Both the position numbers and the translations under genes were made by a program. From positions 496,001-560,000 of the forward strand of contig JANHCV010000016.1 in NCBI GenBank assembly GCA_025594325.1: a stretch of DNA of 64,000 nt, written 5' to 3'. Shown piece by piece: positions 34,016 to 43,701 of the stretch. Below the pieces are notes generated by a model. It saw nothing but the letters and a program-made list of their open reading frames with translations, searched no databases and had not been told where the DNA came from. Source of the stretch: Blastocladiella emersonii ATCC 22665. Lineage: Eukaryota; Blastocladiomycota; Blastocladiomycetes; Blastocladiales; Blastocladiaceae. Numbering within the stretch: the stretch's first letter is position 1; the number at the start of each line of letters is the position of its first letter.

Positions 34016-34441
34016 GACGCGCGTGATGTCGGTCGGGTCATGAATTCGAGCATAAGTTCGCGGAACTTCTTCTCCGACATCACATGTTCATGGAGCGGCC
34101 ATTTCATTGCATAGAGTGGGAATCGTTCATGCACGATGAGGGAAGCGGAAGGAGCTGTCGACGGGTGGGCAAGCTGACCGCCGCGCGCGAGCGAGACGCG
34201 TGGGGGACGCGTTGAAAGGAGTGGCAGCCACTCGACTTTATGGCACGCGGATGGCCGTTGTCGCCCCCCTGAGCAGGGCCGCCGATCAGCCGCGGGCGGC
34301 ACCGCTGCCGCCGACTCGGCCACCTCGGCAACGACGGAGGAGGGAGGGAGACGACAAAGAGGGATGTATATGTTGTTACGTGTGGGGTGGGTAGATTCGA
34401 CAAAACGGAGGGCAAGAGGGGGAAGAGAACGACGGGGCCGC
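34016..34441. other. 426-bp intergenic region, possible 5' exon of the helical protein
   Basis: Holds a 103-residue frame on the minus strand (34012-34323) that overlaps the next gene's first codons, but its composition gives no support. Otherwise I see the 3' flank of MIC60. No RNA gene seen. Confidence 0.35.
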
Positions 34442-36698
34442 TCAGACGGCGCCGAGCGACATGAGGCCGACCTGGGTCTGCAGCACCTCCATGGCCATCT
34501 TGACCTCGAGGTGGCGGCGCGCTTCCCGCAGCCAGCCCTCGGCCAGGATCTTGGGCCACCCGGCGAGGGCGTTGAGCTCGCGCGTCGCCGCCTCGAGGTC
34601 CTCGCGCTGCAGGTGCCACTCGACGCGCGCCAGCACGCTCTCGACGCCGCCCTCCTTGTACAGCGCCGGCGTCTTGGGGATCATGAGCGCTGACAGCGCC
34701 CGCGACACCGTGTACGACAGGAACCCGACCGGCGGCACGTCCGTGCCCTGCGCCGTCGCCCCGGACTTGGCCGCCGCCGTGCGGATCGCGTCGCCCGCCG
34801 CCGACGACTCGGGTAGCATCGACGCCACCAGCGCCGCGAGCGACTGCACGCTGTCGTTCTCGCCCGACGCCGGCAGCAGCGCCGCGCGCCGCACCTCGGG
34901 CACCACCGACTGCGTGAACCGCACGTGCAGCTCCGGGAACGACGCGATCCCCGCGTTCTGCGTGTCGGCGTCGACCGTGTCCAGCACGCTGCGCATCAGC
35001 TCGTCGCCGAGCGTCAGCTTGCGCAGCAGCTCCCACTGCGCCCGGAACGGCATCGACCGCGCCGCCGTGCGGCCCGCCGCGCTCGTGTCGAACAGCGTCG
35101 CGTGCAGCGCCTGCAGCGCAGAGTACAGCGAGTGCACGTGGTACGACGAGTGCAGCTTTTCGGCGTTGATGAAGCAGATCTTCTCCAGGTACTTGAGCTT
35201 CAGCGTCAGGTGGTCGAGCCGCGCGAGCCGCCCGCTGCGCTCGTGGTCCAGGCGGTCCTGCAGCTGGCGCCGCCACGTCGCCTCGAGCTCCTTGGCCTGC
35301 GTCGAGAGCAGCTCACGCGTCGCCGCCGCCCACTGCTGCTCGTACGCCGCCAGCGTCGCCGCGTGCTTGCCCTCCTCGGATGCCAGCGCCGCCGCGCCGG
35401 CCGCCTCGACCTGGGCGCGCTCCGCGGCAAACTGCGCGCGCAGGGCGTCCTCGTGCGTCGCGAGCACCGCGCGGAACTCCTCGGCCTGCTGGGCGAGGAC
35501 CGCCGTCACGAGCTCGTTCTGCTCGTCGGTGAGCAGGTCGAGCTGCGTCGCCACGGCGTCGAGGTCGTGCTCGGCCGACTGCAGCACCTCGCGGATCTTG
35601 TTGTACGACGGGCGCACCGACGGCGACGTCTGCGCGAGCGCGCTCATGATGGCGTTGAGCCGGTTGAGCGAGTGCTGCAGCGAGTCGACGGCCTTGGACC
35701 GGCCCTCGGGCCGCTTGCGCGGCGCAGCGTCCTCGACGAGCAACGCGGCATCGGCACCCGACAGGGACTCGAGCGCGGCCTGCACCTTGGCGGGGGCCTC
35801 CTCGGCGCCCTTGGCCGCAGCCACGGTCGCAGCGGCGGTCGACGCGGCAGCCACGACGGCGGCAGCGGCGGCCTCGACGGGGACGACGGCCTCCGCGGTC
35901 GTGGCAGCGGCAGCGGCAGCGACGGGCTCCTCGGGCGCGCGGGCAGCCTTGGCCTCGCGGGCGGGCGACGCGGCGCGCTTCGCCGGCTGCTTCTTGGCGG
36001 CGGGAGCAGCGGGCTGCTCGGGCGCGGGCGTCGCAGCAGGAACGACGGGCTCCTCGGCCTTGGCGGCAGGAGCGGGAGCCGCGACCTCACGCTGCACGGG
36101 CGCGGGCGTGGGAGCGGCGACGCGGGCAGGCGCGGGCGCGGAGACGGTCTCGCGGACAGCCTCCTTGACCTTGACCTCGGCCTGCTTGGCGACGGTCACG
36201 ACAGTGCTCTCGACGGTCTTGGTGCCGGCGGCGAGCGCGTCCCACGGGAGCATGGGCGCCGAGGCCTTGAGCTTGTTGCGGAACGGCTCGTCGTTGGCCG
36301 CGTGGTACAGGGTGCCGGCCACACCGACCATAGTCAGGAACAGCGTCGAGTAGAGCACGCGCTTGAAGCCCGAGCCGGCCGCGGACGAGCCGGCGTCCTC
36401 GAACGGCTCCTCGTCGGGCTTGCTGATCTTGGGCTCAGGCTTGGCGGCGGCAGCGGACGTCGCGGCAGCAGGCGAAGCGGCAGCAGCGGCGGGGGCCGTG
36501 GTCGGAGCGGCAGCGGGCGTCTCCGGCTTGGGGGCTTCGGTGGAGAGCGGGCGCGCCGAGTGGGGCAGCTACACTCGCAGGACACACGTCAGGGTCTCGA
36601 CCCAGGCGATCAGAGGTCGCAGAGGCACACACCAGGGCAGCCGAGGCCTGGCGAGCTGCCAGGGAGCGCGCGGCGGAGAAGCGCGAGAGGCGGAGCAT
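34442..36698 (-). CDS. MIC60: MICOS subunit MIC60 (mitofilin)
   Basis: Core of the MICOS complex at mitochondrial crista junctions, anchored in the inner membrane and facing the intermembrane space. Exon 1 is 36698-36633 and exon 2 is 36568-34442 (donor GTGTGT, acceptor GTGTAG), giving 730 residues. Exon 1 plus the start of exon 2 make an arginine-rich mitochondrial presequence (MLRLSRFSAARSLAARQASA). The single membrane pass follows at about residues 93-112 (VLYSTLFLTMVGVAGTLYHA). A long A/P/E-rich linker leads to a coiled coil at about 330-480 and the mitofilin signature at the end (RVEWHLQREDLEAATRELN, then GWPKILAEGWLREARRHLE). Without exon 1 the protein would lose its targeting signal. 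The length is within the fungal range. Confidence 0.9.
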
Positions 36699-37045
36699 GG
36701 TGGGTGGAGACTCTCGAGTCGCCGCAGTCGCCGTGGACGGTCGTTGAGGGCGCGATCGGGGCGGCCGTCTGAAGCTACGTGGTTTGCCGCAAGTGAGCGG
36801 GAGAGGCGGGGTCCGTCAGAGTGTGCCGGGGGTGATGAAGGGGGTCGGCAGCAGCGGCCGCGGTGGTCGCCGCCGACCCGAGCCTGTTGATCGCCCTGTC
36901 AGGTGAGCTCGCGTCTTGCCATATATCATACTCGCTCGCGGGAATATCACGGCGGAGGCACACGGCAAGAAAAGGTGGGGACATGATACATTTACACAGC
37001 TAACCAAGACTAAATCACACTCCAGGCGGCTTGGGGACCGGCCAT
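36699..37045. other. 347-bp region between MIC60 and TSR2
   Basis: Promoter of MIC60 and 3' flank of TSR2 (both minus strand). An AT-rich stretch, CATATATCATAC near 36918, could be a TATA-like element, but its distance from the MIC60 start is over 200 bp. No gene seen. Confidence 0.4.
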
Positions 37046-37615
37046 CTACTTGCGGCCGCGGCCACGGCGCCCAACCATCTGGAAGCCGTCCTCGTCGACC
37101 ACGGGCCCGCGCCGCTGCGGCTCGGCCTCAGTGCCATCCACCTGCATGCCGTCCTCGCCCGCGGGCGGGGCCGTGAGCGGGGCCGGCTCGTCCTCGCCGT
37201 CGCTGCCAGAGTCGTCCGAGTCGGAGTCGGCCTGGGCCGCGCGGCTGGCCGTCGGCAGGCGCGTGTTGGGGAACTGCTTGCGCAGGGCGTCGACGCGCGC
37301 GTAGTTGCCCGCGGCGCAGTCCTTGTACATGAGGTAGAGCACCTTGCCCATCTCGTAGCCCGAGTTGTCCTCGAGAATCGTCTTGAACTCCTCGCTCATC
37401 ACGTCGTCGAGCACGTCGGCAATGTCGTCGACGTCGATCTTGTGGCCCTCGTCGACGAGGTACTCGGCCACTGTGTTCATGAACCACTTGGCCTTGTCCT
37501 CGGACTCGTGCCCGCCCCACCCCTGCTCCACGGCCGTGCGCAGGGCAAACCAGTTGGACAGGAGCAGCGTGACGCCGTCGTGCAGCTGCTGGGCGTGCGC
37601 AGAGTTCATGGCCAT
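37046..37615 (-). CDS. TSR2: Pre-rRNA-processing protein TSR2
   Basis: TSR2 is an escortin for the ribosomal protein eS26 and is needed for 20S pre-rRNA processing. Single exon, 189 residues, near the family's 190-210. The family core is visible at about residues 15-100: LLSNWFALRTAVEQGWGGHE, then DKAKWFMNTVAEYLV, an acidic stretch, and YEMGKVLYLMYKDCAAG. An acidic, low-complexity tail follows (ADSDSDDSGSDGEDE), ending in a basic GRRGRGRK. I chose the ATG at 37615 (MAMNSAHAQQL) over the upstream 37690 because the extra residues are not family-like. It is divergent from RPF1. Confidence 0.9.
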   Translation of the reverse strand: MAMNSAHAQQLHDGVTLLLSNWFALRTAVEQGWGGHESEDKAKWFMNTVAEYLVDEGHKIDVDDIADVLDDVMSEEFKTILEDNSGYEMGKVLYLMYKDCAAGNYARVDALRKQFPNTRLPTASRAAQADSDSDDSGSDGEDEPAPLTAPPAGEDGMQVDGTEAEPQRRGPVVDEDGFQMVGRRGRGRK

Positions 37616-37826
37616 TGTTATGCGGGTTTCTTGAGGGTTCGCAAGTGGGGAGGGCGATGGCGTTGCAAAGAGGAACATCGAGGTGCCCATCGCAACGGGT
37701 CAGCGCGCATCACCTGACGGCAGCGCAGCCACTCGCATCTACGCGTTGCTCCCCGCCGTCGCCCTGCATCGCGACCATCACAGAGCGATCCCGACGTGAA
37801 CGTGAGAACGTAACCACGAAGACACC
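37616..37826. promoter_or_regulatory. Divergent promoter TSR2 / RPF1
   Basis: 211 bp shared by two ribosome-biogenesis genes with opposite directions. No recognised ribosome-biogenesis motif (such as PAC or RRPE) stood out by eye, and I have not searched for one exhaustively. Confidence 0.5.
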
Positions 37827-38794
37827 ATGAAAACGCCGCGCGACATCAAGAACAAGCACAAGCGCGAGGACGTGTACCACAAGCAGAAGGCGGAGCGCAA
37901 CCGCGAGAAGCACGAGGAGCGCAAGCGGCGCAAGAAGCTCGAGGACGCCAACCCGGAGCTGCGCGAGGAGCGCCTCAAGAAGAACATCCCGCGCACCATC
38001 GAGAACGCCAAGGAGTACCAGGAGGCCATTGTCGGCGACGACGAGGAGGTGTTTGCCGACGAGGACACGGACGAGTTTGCCTCGTACTTCCTCGAGGGCC
38101 GCGCGCCCAAGATGTGCGTCACCACCAACATGCGCCCGAGCAAGGACCTGCACCAGTTTGCCAAGGAGTTTGCCCGCATGTTCCCGACCGCCGAGGTGCG
38201 CAAGCGCGGCGGTTTCGAGATCAAGGAGATCATCAGCTACTGCAAGGAGCGCGACTACACGGACCTGATTGTGCTGCACGAGGACAAGAAGCAGGACGGC
38301 CCGAGTACGTATTCTGCATCGACCATGCGCGCCGTGACCGTGCTGACTTGTCGTCTCGCTGAACAGACGCGGCCATCTTCATCCACCTGCCCGACGGTCC
38401 GACCGCCTACTTCAAGCTGTCCAACATCAAGCTCTCGCACGAGATCAACGGCGGCCCTAAGGTGTCGCCGCACCACCCGGAGATCATCCTCAACAACTTC
38501 AACACGCGGCTCGGCCACACGATCGGGCGGTACTTTGCGACCATGTTCCCGCCAGTGCCTGAGTTCGAGGGCCGGCAGGTCGTCACGTTCCACAACCAGC
38601 GCGACTTCATCTTCGTGCGGCGGCACCGCTACGTGTTCGAGAACAAAGAGAAGGTCAAGCTGCAGGAGCTCGGGCCCAAGTTCACCATGAAGCTGCGCTG
38701 GCTGCAGAAGGGCACCTTCGACACCAAGTACGGCGACTACGAGTGGTCGTTCGCCCAGAAGATGGAGACGTCGCGGAGGAAGTTCTTCCTGTAA
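37827..38794 (+). CDS. RPF1: Ribosome production factor 1, Brix domain
   Basis: Brix-domain protein needed for 60S subunit assembly in the nucleolus. Exon 1 is 37827-38304 and exon 2 is 38367-38794 (donor GTACGT, acceptor AACAG, phase 1), giving 301 residues; yeast Rpf1 is 295. The N-terminus is a highly basic and acidic helix ([20 protein letters not shown]) as in the family. The Brix core starts near residue 95 with [18 protein letters not shown] and ends near 270. The splice joins DGPN to [19 protein letters not shown], an uninterrupted match to the family. The signature [20 protein letters not shown] is present. Confidence 0.93.
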
Positions 38795-39058
38795 GCGCTT
38801 GCCGCGGTCGTCGCTGCTCGCGTGCTCGACCTTGTCCCTGTATTATACTAGTAGAAACCCCTGTCTTTGGTCCAATCTGCGACTTTTCGTGAGTTTGCCA
38901 TCGGATGGCCGGCGTGGAGAAGAGCGTCGCGCCGTGACGTAACCACGAGGGCCGCGCGTCGATCAACACGGCCGGCGACCGCTCCTCTCCCTCCCCTCAC
39001 AAACCCTTGAACCTCAGGGACTACACCGCTCTCTGCAACGTTATCAACAACCTGAACC

Positions 39059-39997
39059 ATGCTCCGCACACTCGTGTCCACCGCCGCCGTGGCGCGCCTG
39101 CCGCGCGCGGCCTCTGCTGCCATGATGTCCACGGCCGGGCCATCGGGCTCCATCGACGACGTCCGCCAGACGCTCCTCAGCACGGCGCTGTCGCTCGTCC
39201 CCGAGCACTCCTTCACGGACAAGGCCATTGCCGAGGCCGCCAAGCTGCACAACTTCCCGCCCACGATCCGCGGCCTGGCCCCGCACGGCACCCGCGATCT
39301 CATCGAGCACCTCTTCGAGGAGGGCATCTCGGTCGTGCGCGCCGAGCACGAGCTTCTTCTCGCGTACGGCCTCGTCGGTGCAAGCAATTCGCGTTGCCGA
39401 TGACTCACGGCGCCCATCGCGACGCGACGCGTGTAGCGAGAACCCCGACAAGAAGCCCGGCATGACCAAGACCGTCACGCACCTGTCGCGCAAGCGCCTC
39501 GAGTTCATGGCGCCGTACATCCAGCAGTGGCCCGAAGCTGTGAAGGTCCTGGCGCATCCGACCAACGTGCCGTTTGCGCTGCACCACCTGCACAAGCTCG
39601 TCGACGAGATGTGGTTCTTGGCTGGCGACAAGAGCTACGACGTATGAATTCTCTCCTCCGCTGCCACCCCGCCGCGTCGCTGACCCTCGCGTCAACCCGC
39701 GCGTAGACCAACTACTACACGAAGCGCGCGCTGCTCGCCGGTGTCTACTCGTCGACGGAGCTGTTCATGACGACCGACCGGTCGCCGGGCTACGCCAACA
39801 CGTGGGCGTTCCTGGACGCGCGGTTCAAGGACTCGGCCAAGATCGGCAAGGCGTCGAGTCAGTTCAAAACCCAGGCCGAGTGGGCCGCCAACAACCTCAA
39901 GGGTATCCTCATGTCGGTACGCGCGATCCTGCGAGCTGCCGCTCCGCAACGAGCACTAACGCTTCCCCTCGCCATGTAGCGCGGTGTCCGGTTCTAG
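39059..39997 (+). CDS. COQ9: Ubiquinone biosynthesis protein COQ9
   Basis: COQ9 is a mitochondrial matrix lipid-binding protein that presents substrate to COQ7 in coenzyme Q synthesis. Exons are 39059-39363, 39437-39641, 39707-39916 and 39980-39997, giving 245 residues, close to yeast's 260. Residues 1-25 (MLRTLVSTAAVARLPRAASA) look like a mitochondrial presequence. The TetR-like helical core starts near residue 32. The C-terminal signature MAPYIQQWPEAVKVLAHPTN followed by MWFLAGDKSYDTNYYTKRAL fits the family. The donor of intron 1 is GTACGG at 39364, chosen because it keeps the frame. A GC-AG alternative at 39380 also fits but is less likely. The last exon has only six codons including stop. 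The stop lies 22 bp from that of the convergent MutY gene. Confidence 0.88.
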
Positions 39998-40019
39998 GGG
40001 AGTCGGAACGAGTATATCA

Positions 40020-41902
40020 TCACCCTTTCTTGTCGTCGTCACTCTTCTCCTTTTTGCCAAAGAATGCGGAAATCGATCGTTGCTTCGGATCCGCCGCCTT
40101 CTGCTTGGCCGCCGCCGTGACGCGCTTGGCCTTGGTCGACGCCGCGGCCTTGGCAGCAGCGCCCTTGCCCTTGGGCCTCTTGTCGAGGAGCGCGAGCGCC
40201 TTCTTCATCCCCGTCGAGACCGCATCCTCGTGCAGCTCGTCGACCGTGAGCCACCGCACCGCGCGCTCGCCGAGCTCGGCCGCGCTCACGTCGTCGCCGG
40301 TGCCCTCGGGACACCGCACGCGGTACACCTGCATCGTTTGGCGGATGTGCGAGAAGAGGTGCACCACGGACCCGAGCGGCTCGAGCTCCGCGCTGTCGCC
40401 CGCGACGACCGTCGCGAGCGCCGCCACCGTGTCCATGTCCGCGCGGTTCGGGAACTCCCACATGCCCGCGAGCAGACCCGTCGCCGGCCGCTGCGACACG
40501 AGCAGCTTGCCATCGCCCGCGCGGTGCAGCAGACACACGTGGATCGTCTCCTCGCGCGGCGCCTTCTTCTTGGGCTTGCGCGGGAAGTCGGTTGCGGTCG
40601 TCGGCGGGTCCGTCGCCGCCTCGGACCACGTTGAACACGCGTCGCAGGTGCAGCTCAGGTCGCGGCCCGGCGTCGCAGCCCAGCACGACGCGCGGATCGG
40701 GCATGTGTCGCAGCTCGGCGACGTCGGCGTGCACACGAGCGCGCCGAGCTCCATGAGCGCCTCGTTGAACGGACCTGGTCGTGACGGGTCGACGAGCGCG
40801 GCCGCCAGTTTCCTAGATTCGAGTAGTTGGTAAGTGGGGTGGTCGAGGCGCAGCAGACTGAGGTAACGCACCAGTGTAGGTCGATGGACTTCTTGGCCTT
40901 GGGATCGCCGCCGAGCGCGCGCAGGCGCGAGAGCACGCGGACCACGTTCCCGTCGACGAGCGGGGCGCGCTGGCCGTACGCAATGGACGCAATGGCGCCC
41001 GCCGTGTACTTGCCAATGCCCCCAATCTCCTTCTCGAGCCGCTCGGCCGTCTCGGGTAGTGCGCCGCCGTACTTTTCGACGAGCAGTCGAGCCGACTCGA
41101 GCAGCCGGCGCCCGCGCGAGTAGTACCCGAGCCCGGCCCACGCCTGGTTGACCTCCTCGATGTCGGCCTCCGCGAGCGCGTGCACCGTCGGCCACCGCGC
41201 CATCCACTTTTCGTAGTACGGGATCACGGTCGCGACCTGCGTCTGCTGGCACATGATCTCGCTCACCCACACCTCGTACGCGCGCTGGCCGCGGTCGGCG
41301 GGCCCGGTGGCCGTCGTAGCAGGAGCGGCCGAGCTGACGGCGGGCGACTTGCGCTTGAGGCGAGGGCGCGGATCGGTGCCAGCGTCCGAGTCCTCGAACG
41401 AGCTACCGGCGTCGTCGTCATCGTCGTCGCTGGAGGAGGGGAGCTCGGCCTCGCTGGCTGAGGACTCGGCGGCTGAGGCGGGCCGATCCGCGCCGTCGTC
41501 ATCGTCCGAGCCGTAATCGACCGTCAAACGCGCGCGCTTGCTCGCCTGCACGGCAGCTGCGCGGCGAGGGCGCTTCACTGGCGAAGACGGGTCCGCTGCT
41601 GGTGGCGATGCGGCAGCAGAAGCCTCGGGCTCGACGCGCAAGGGCTTCGGGGAGGGCAGCACAAGCTCGGACACGGCGGCCGTTGCGACGGCGGGCGCCT
41701 CAGTCGACGTCGAGGCCTCGGGTTCGGCATCGACGCCGCCGGACACGCTCGTGCTAGGGCCGTAGCGGCGCCACGGGAGGTCGCGGCGGTGGACGTCGAA
41801 CCAGCCGAGCAGCTGCGAGCGGATGGCGGCCAGCTCGCGCGTCGCAAATGCGTGCGGCACGGGCGTGTCCTCGATGTCGGTCAGGTCATCGGCGCTACTC
41901 AT
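40020..41902 (-). CDS. MUTYH: Adenine DNA glycosylase MutY/MUTYH
   Basis: Removes adenine mispaired with 8-oxoguanine in base-excision repair. Exon 1 is 41902-40872 and exon 2 is 40812-40020 (donor GTGCGT, acceptor TCTAG), giving 607 residues. The helix-hairpin-helix [18 protein letters not shown] and the catalytic Asp in PLVDGNVV are present. The [19 protein letters not shown] helix carries the catalytic glutamate region. The Fe-S cluster ligands are C371, C378, C381 and C387 (C-X6-C-X2-C-X5-C). A Nudix-like domain follows ([18 protein letters not shown], then [13 protein letters not shown]), recognising 8-oxoG. A long acidic linker of about 150 residues (residues 60-205) is inserted after the N-terminal LPWRRYG, and the protein ends in a basic tail with QRSISAFF at 588-595, a PCNA-interacting peptide. 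Confidence 0.92.
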
Positions 41903-42113
41903 GTTTCATGGCAAGAAGGGCAGTCGATGAGAGAGAAGAGGGAGAAGGGACCACGAGCGAAGGTCGGCACCGACCACGGCTCAGCCAGCGCGGTATCCTC
42001 ACTTCTCCCTCCTCACACCTTCACACTTCCATGAAGCAGGCGCCACCACGCCATAGTGAATGCAACGCGCCCTGATCTGTGCCACGAATCGACTTGCTCC
42101 GCTTTTGGCGACC
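41903..42113. promoter_or_regulatory. Divergent promoter MutY / TatD
   Basis: 211 bp between two start codons that face apart. It presumably drives both transcripts. A damage- or cell-cycle-response element would be the natural thing to look for, but I see none that I can name. Confidence 0.45.
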
Positions 42114-43415
42114 ATGACGACGACCTTGCGCCTCTTCGGTTCGTGTCGCGGCCGAGCCGAGCCCTACTGCGACCCTGCATACTGACGAGCAGTCCGACGA
42201 GAGGACAGACATTGGACTGAACCTTACGGATCCCATGTTCCGTGGCGAGTACCATGGGAAGCAGAAGCACGCTGGTACGGCGCTCCGAGCAGGCCCGACT
42301 GCTCGGAGGAAGTCGCTGATGGACGGTTGCTGCATGGTAGAAGACCTGGTCGCGGTCCTGGAGCGCGCCAAGGCGAGCGGCGTCGAGCGCATGATGGTGA
42401 CGGGCGGCAACCTCAAGGAGTCGCGCGAGGCGCTCGCGCTGGCCAAGGAGCACGGTGCGGCGTCGTGTCCGCTCGTAAAGCACGACGGGGGCCACTCACC
42501 CTTGCTCGTGTAGACGGGCTCTACTCGACGGTCGGCGTGCACCCGACGCGATGCCTCGACTTTGGCGACGATCCCGACGCGTACTATGGCGAGCTCCTCG
42601 CGCTCGCGCAGGAGGGCAAGCGTGCCGGCAAGGTGGTGGCGATCGGCGAGTGCGGGCTCGACTATGACCGGCTGCATTTTTGCCCGGCCGACGTGCAGCG
42701 GACCTACTTTGCGCGCCAATTTGAACTGGCGCGCGAGACGGGCCTGCCCATGTTCCTCCACGACCGCAACCCCGGGAGTACGTGTCTCTGGGGTGCTTCA
42801 CGGGTACCTGGCCGCTGACCATCGCCTCAACGCGTAGTGGACATGCACGAGCTGCTGAGCAAGCACCGCGACGCCTTTTCGACGGGCGTGGTGCACAGCT
42901 TCACGGGCACGGTCGAGGAGGTGAAGCGGCACCTGGACCTCGGGCTGTACATTGGCATCAACGGCTGCTCGCTCAAGACGGAGGAGAACCTCGAGATGGT
43001 CAAGGCGATCCCGCTCGACCGGTTGATGCTCGAGACTGGTACGCGCCCGGTCTGCAAGAGCTTGGTGGGCGACATGTCACTCATCCCGAGACCTGGTGTA
43101 GACGCGCCGTGGTGCGACATTCGTCCGACGCACGCGTCGGCTGCGTTTGTCAAGGAGGCGGCCGCGGCGGGCCTCGCACCTGCCTCGCCCAGCGACGCGT
43201 ACCCGTTCCCGGGCTACTTCTTCGCCGAGGCGAACAGCGCCAAGAAGCCCGAGCGGCACCAGGTCGGCAAGATGGTCAAGGGCCGCAACGAGCCGTGCGC
43301 CATGATCAAGGTCCTGCTCGCGGTGGCGGCAGTGCGCGGCGAGGACCCCGCGACGGTCGCCGGGGCCGTGTGGGACAACGCGACGCGCGTTTTCTACCCG
43401 CACGTCGGCGCCTAG
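42114..43415 (+). CDS. TATDN1: TatD-type deoxyribonuclease (TATDN1)
   Basis: Metal-dependent 3'-5' DNase of the TatD family, TATDN1 subgroup (apoptotic or repair nuclease). Six exons: 42114-42138, 42209-42274, 42341-42454, 42514-42777, 42838-43038 and 43102-43415, giving 327 residues. Splicing rebuilds [20 protein letters not shown] at the N-terminus, then [41 protein letters not shown] and the diagnostic [16 protein letters not shown]. Metal ligands are the N-terminal D, the E of GECGLD, the H of FLH, the H of VVHSF and the D of ETDAPW. The classical first TatD motif DxHxH is replaced by DIGLN, as in TATDN1. The first intron has an unusual donor (GTTCGT). Exon 1 is only 25 nt, so the gene would be missed or shortened by a naive search. 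Divergent from MutY. Confidence 0.88.
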
Positions 43416-43701
43416 ATGTACTATACACATACGTTCATAGCCGAGAGGCCGTAGCGGCGGGAGGTTGTTGAAAGGGCGGGGCCGCGGACATCGGCGTCCC
43501 TGCCGCCGCCCACCGCGCAGCCCACCGCACACCCACCGCACACGAAGCGGGGGACGGCGGCCCCGGCTCGCACGCGCGCGCCGCCCTGCGCTTCGGCGCT
43601 GTTCCCCGTCCCTACAAACACCCCGCCGCACTCCCCCGCTCTCTCTTCGCGCAACCCGCAGCTCCGTCCTCTGCGCACCCTGACCCGCTAAACAACGTGC
43701 A

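Noticed and set aside
34461-36353. 630-codon open frame antisense to MIC60
   Set aside because: Serine- and arginine-rich shadow frame opposite a clear mitofilin; no independent support.
39380-39440. GC-AG intron in COQ9
   Set aside because: It keeps frame, but the GT donor at 39364 with acceptor 39436 also keeps frame and fits the local GTACG donor pattern.
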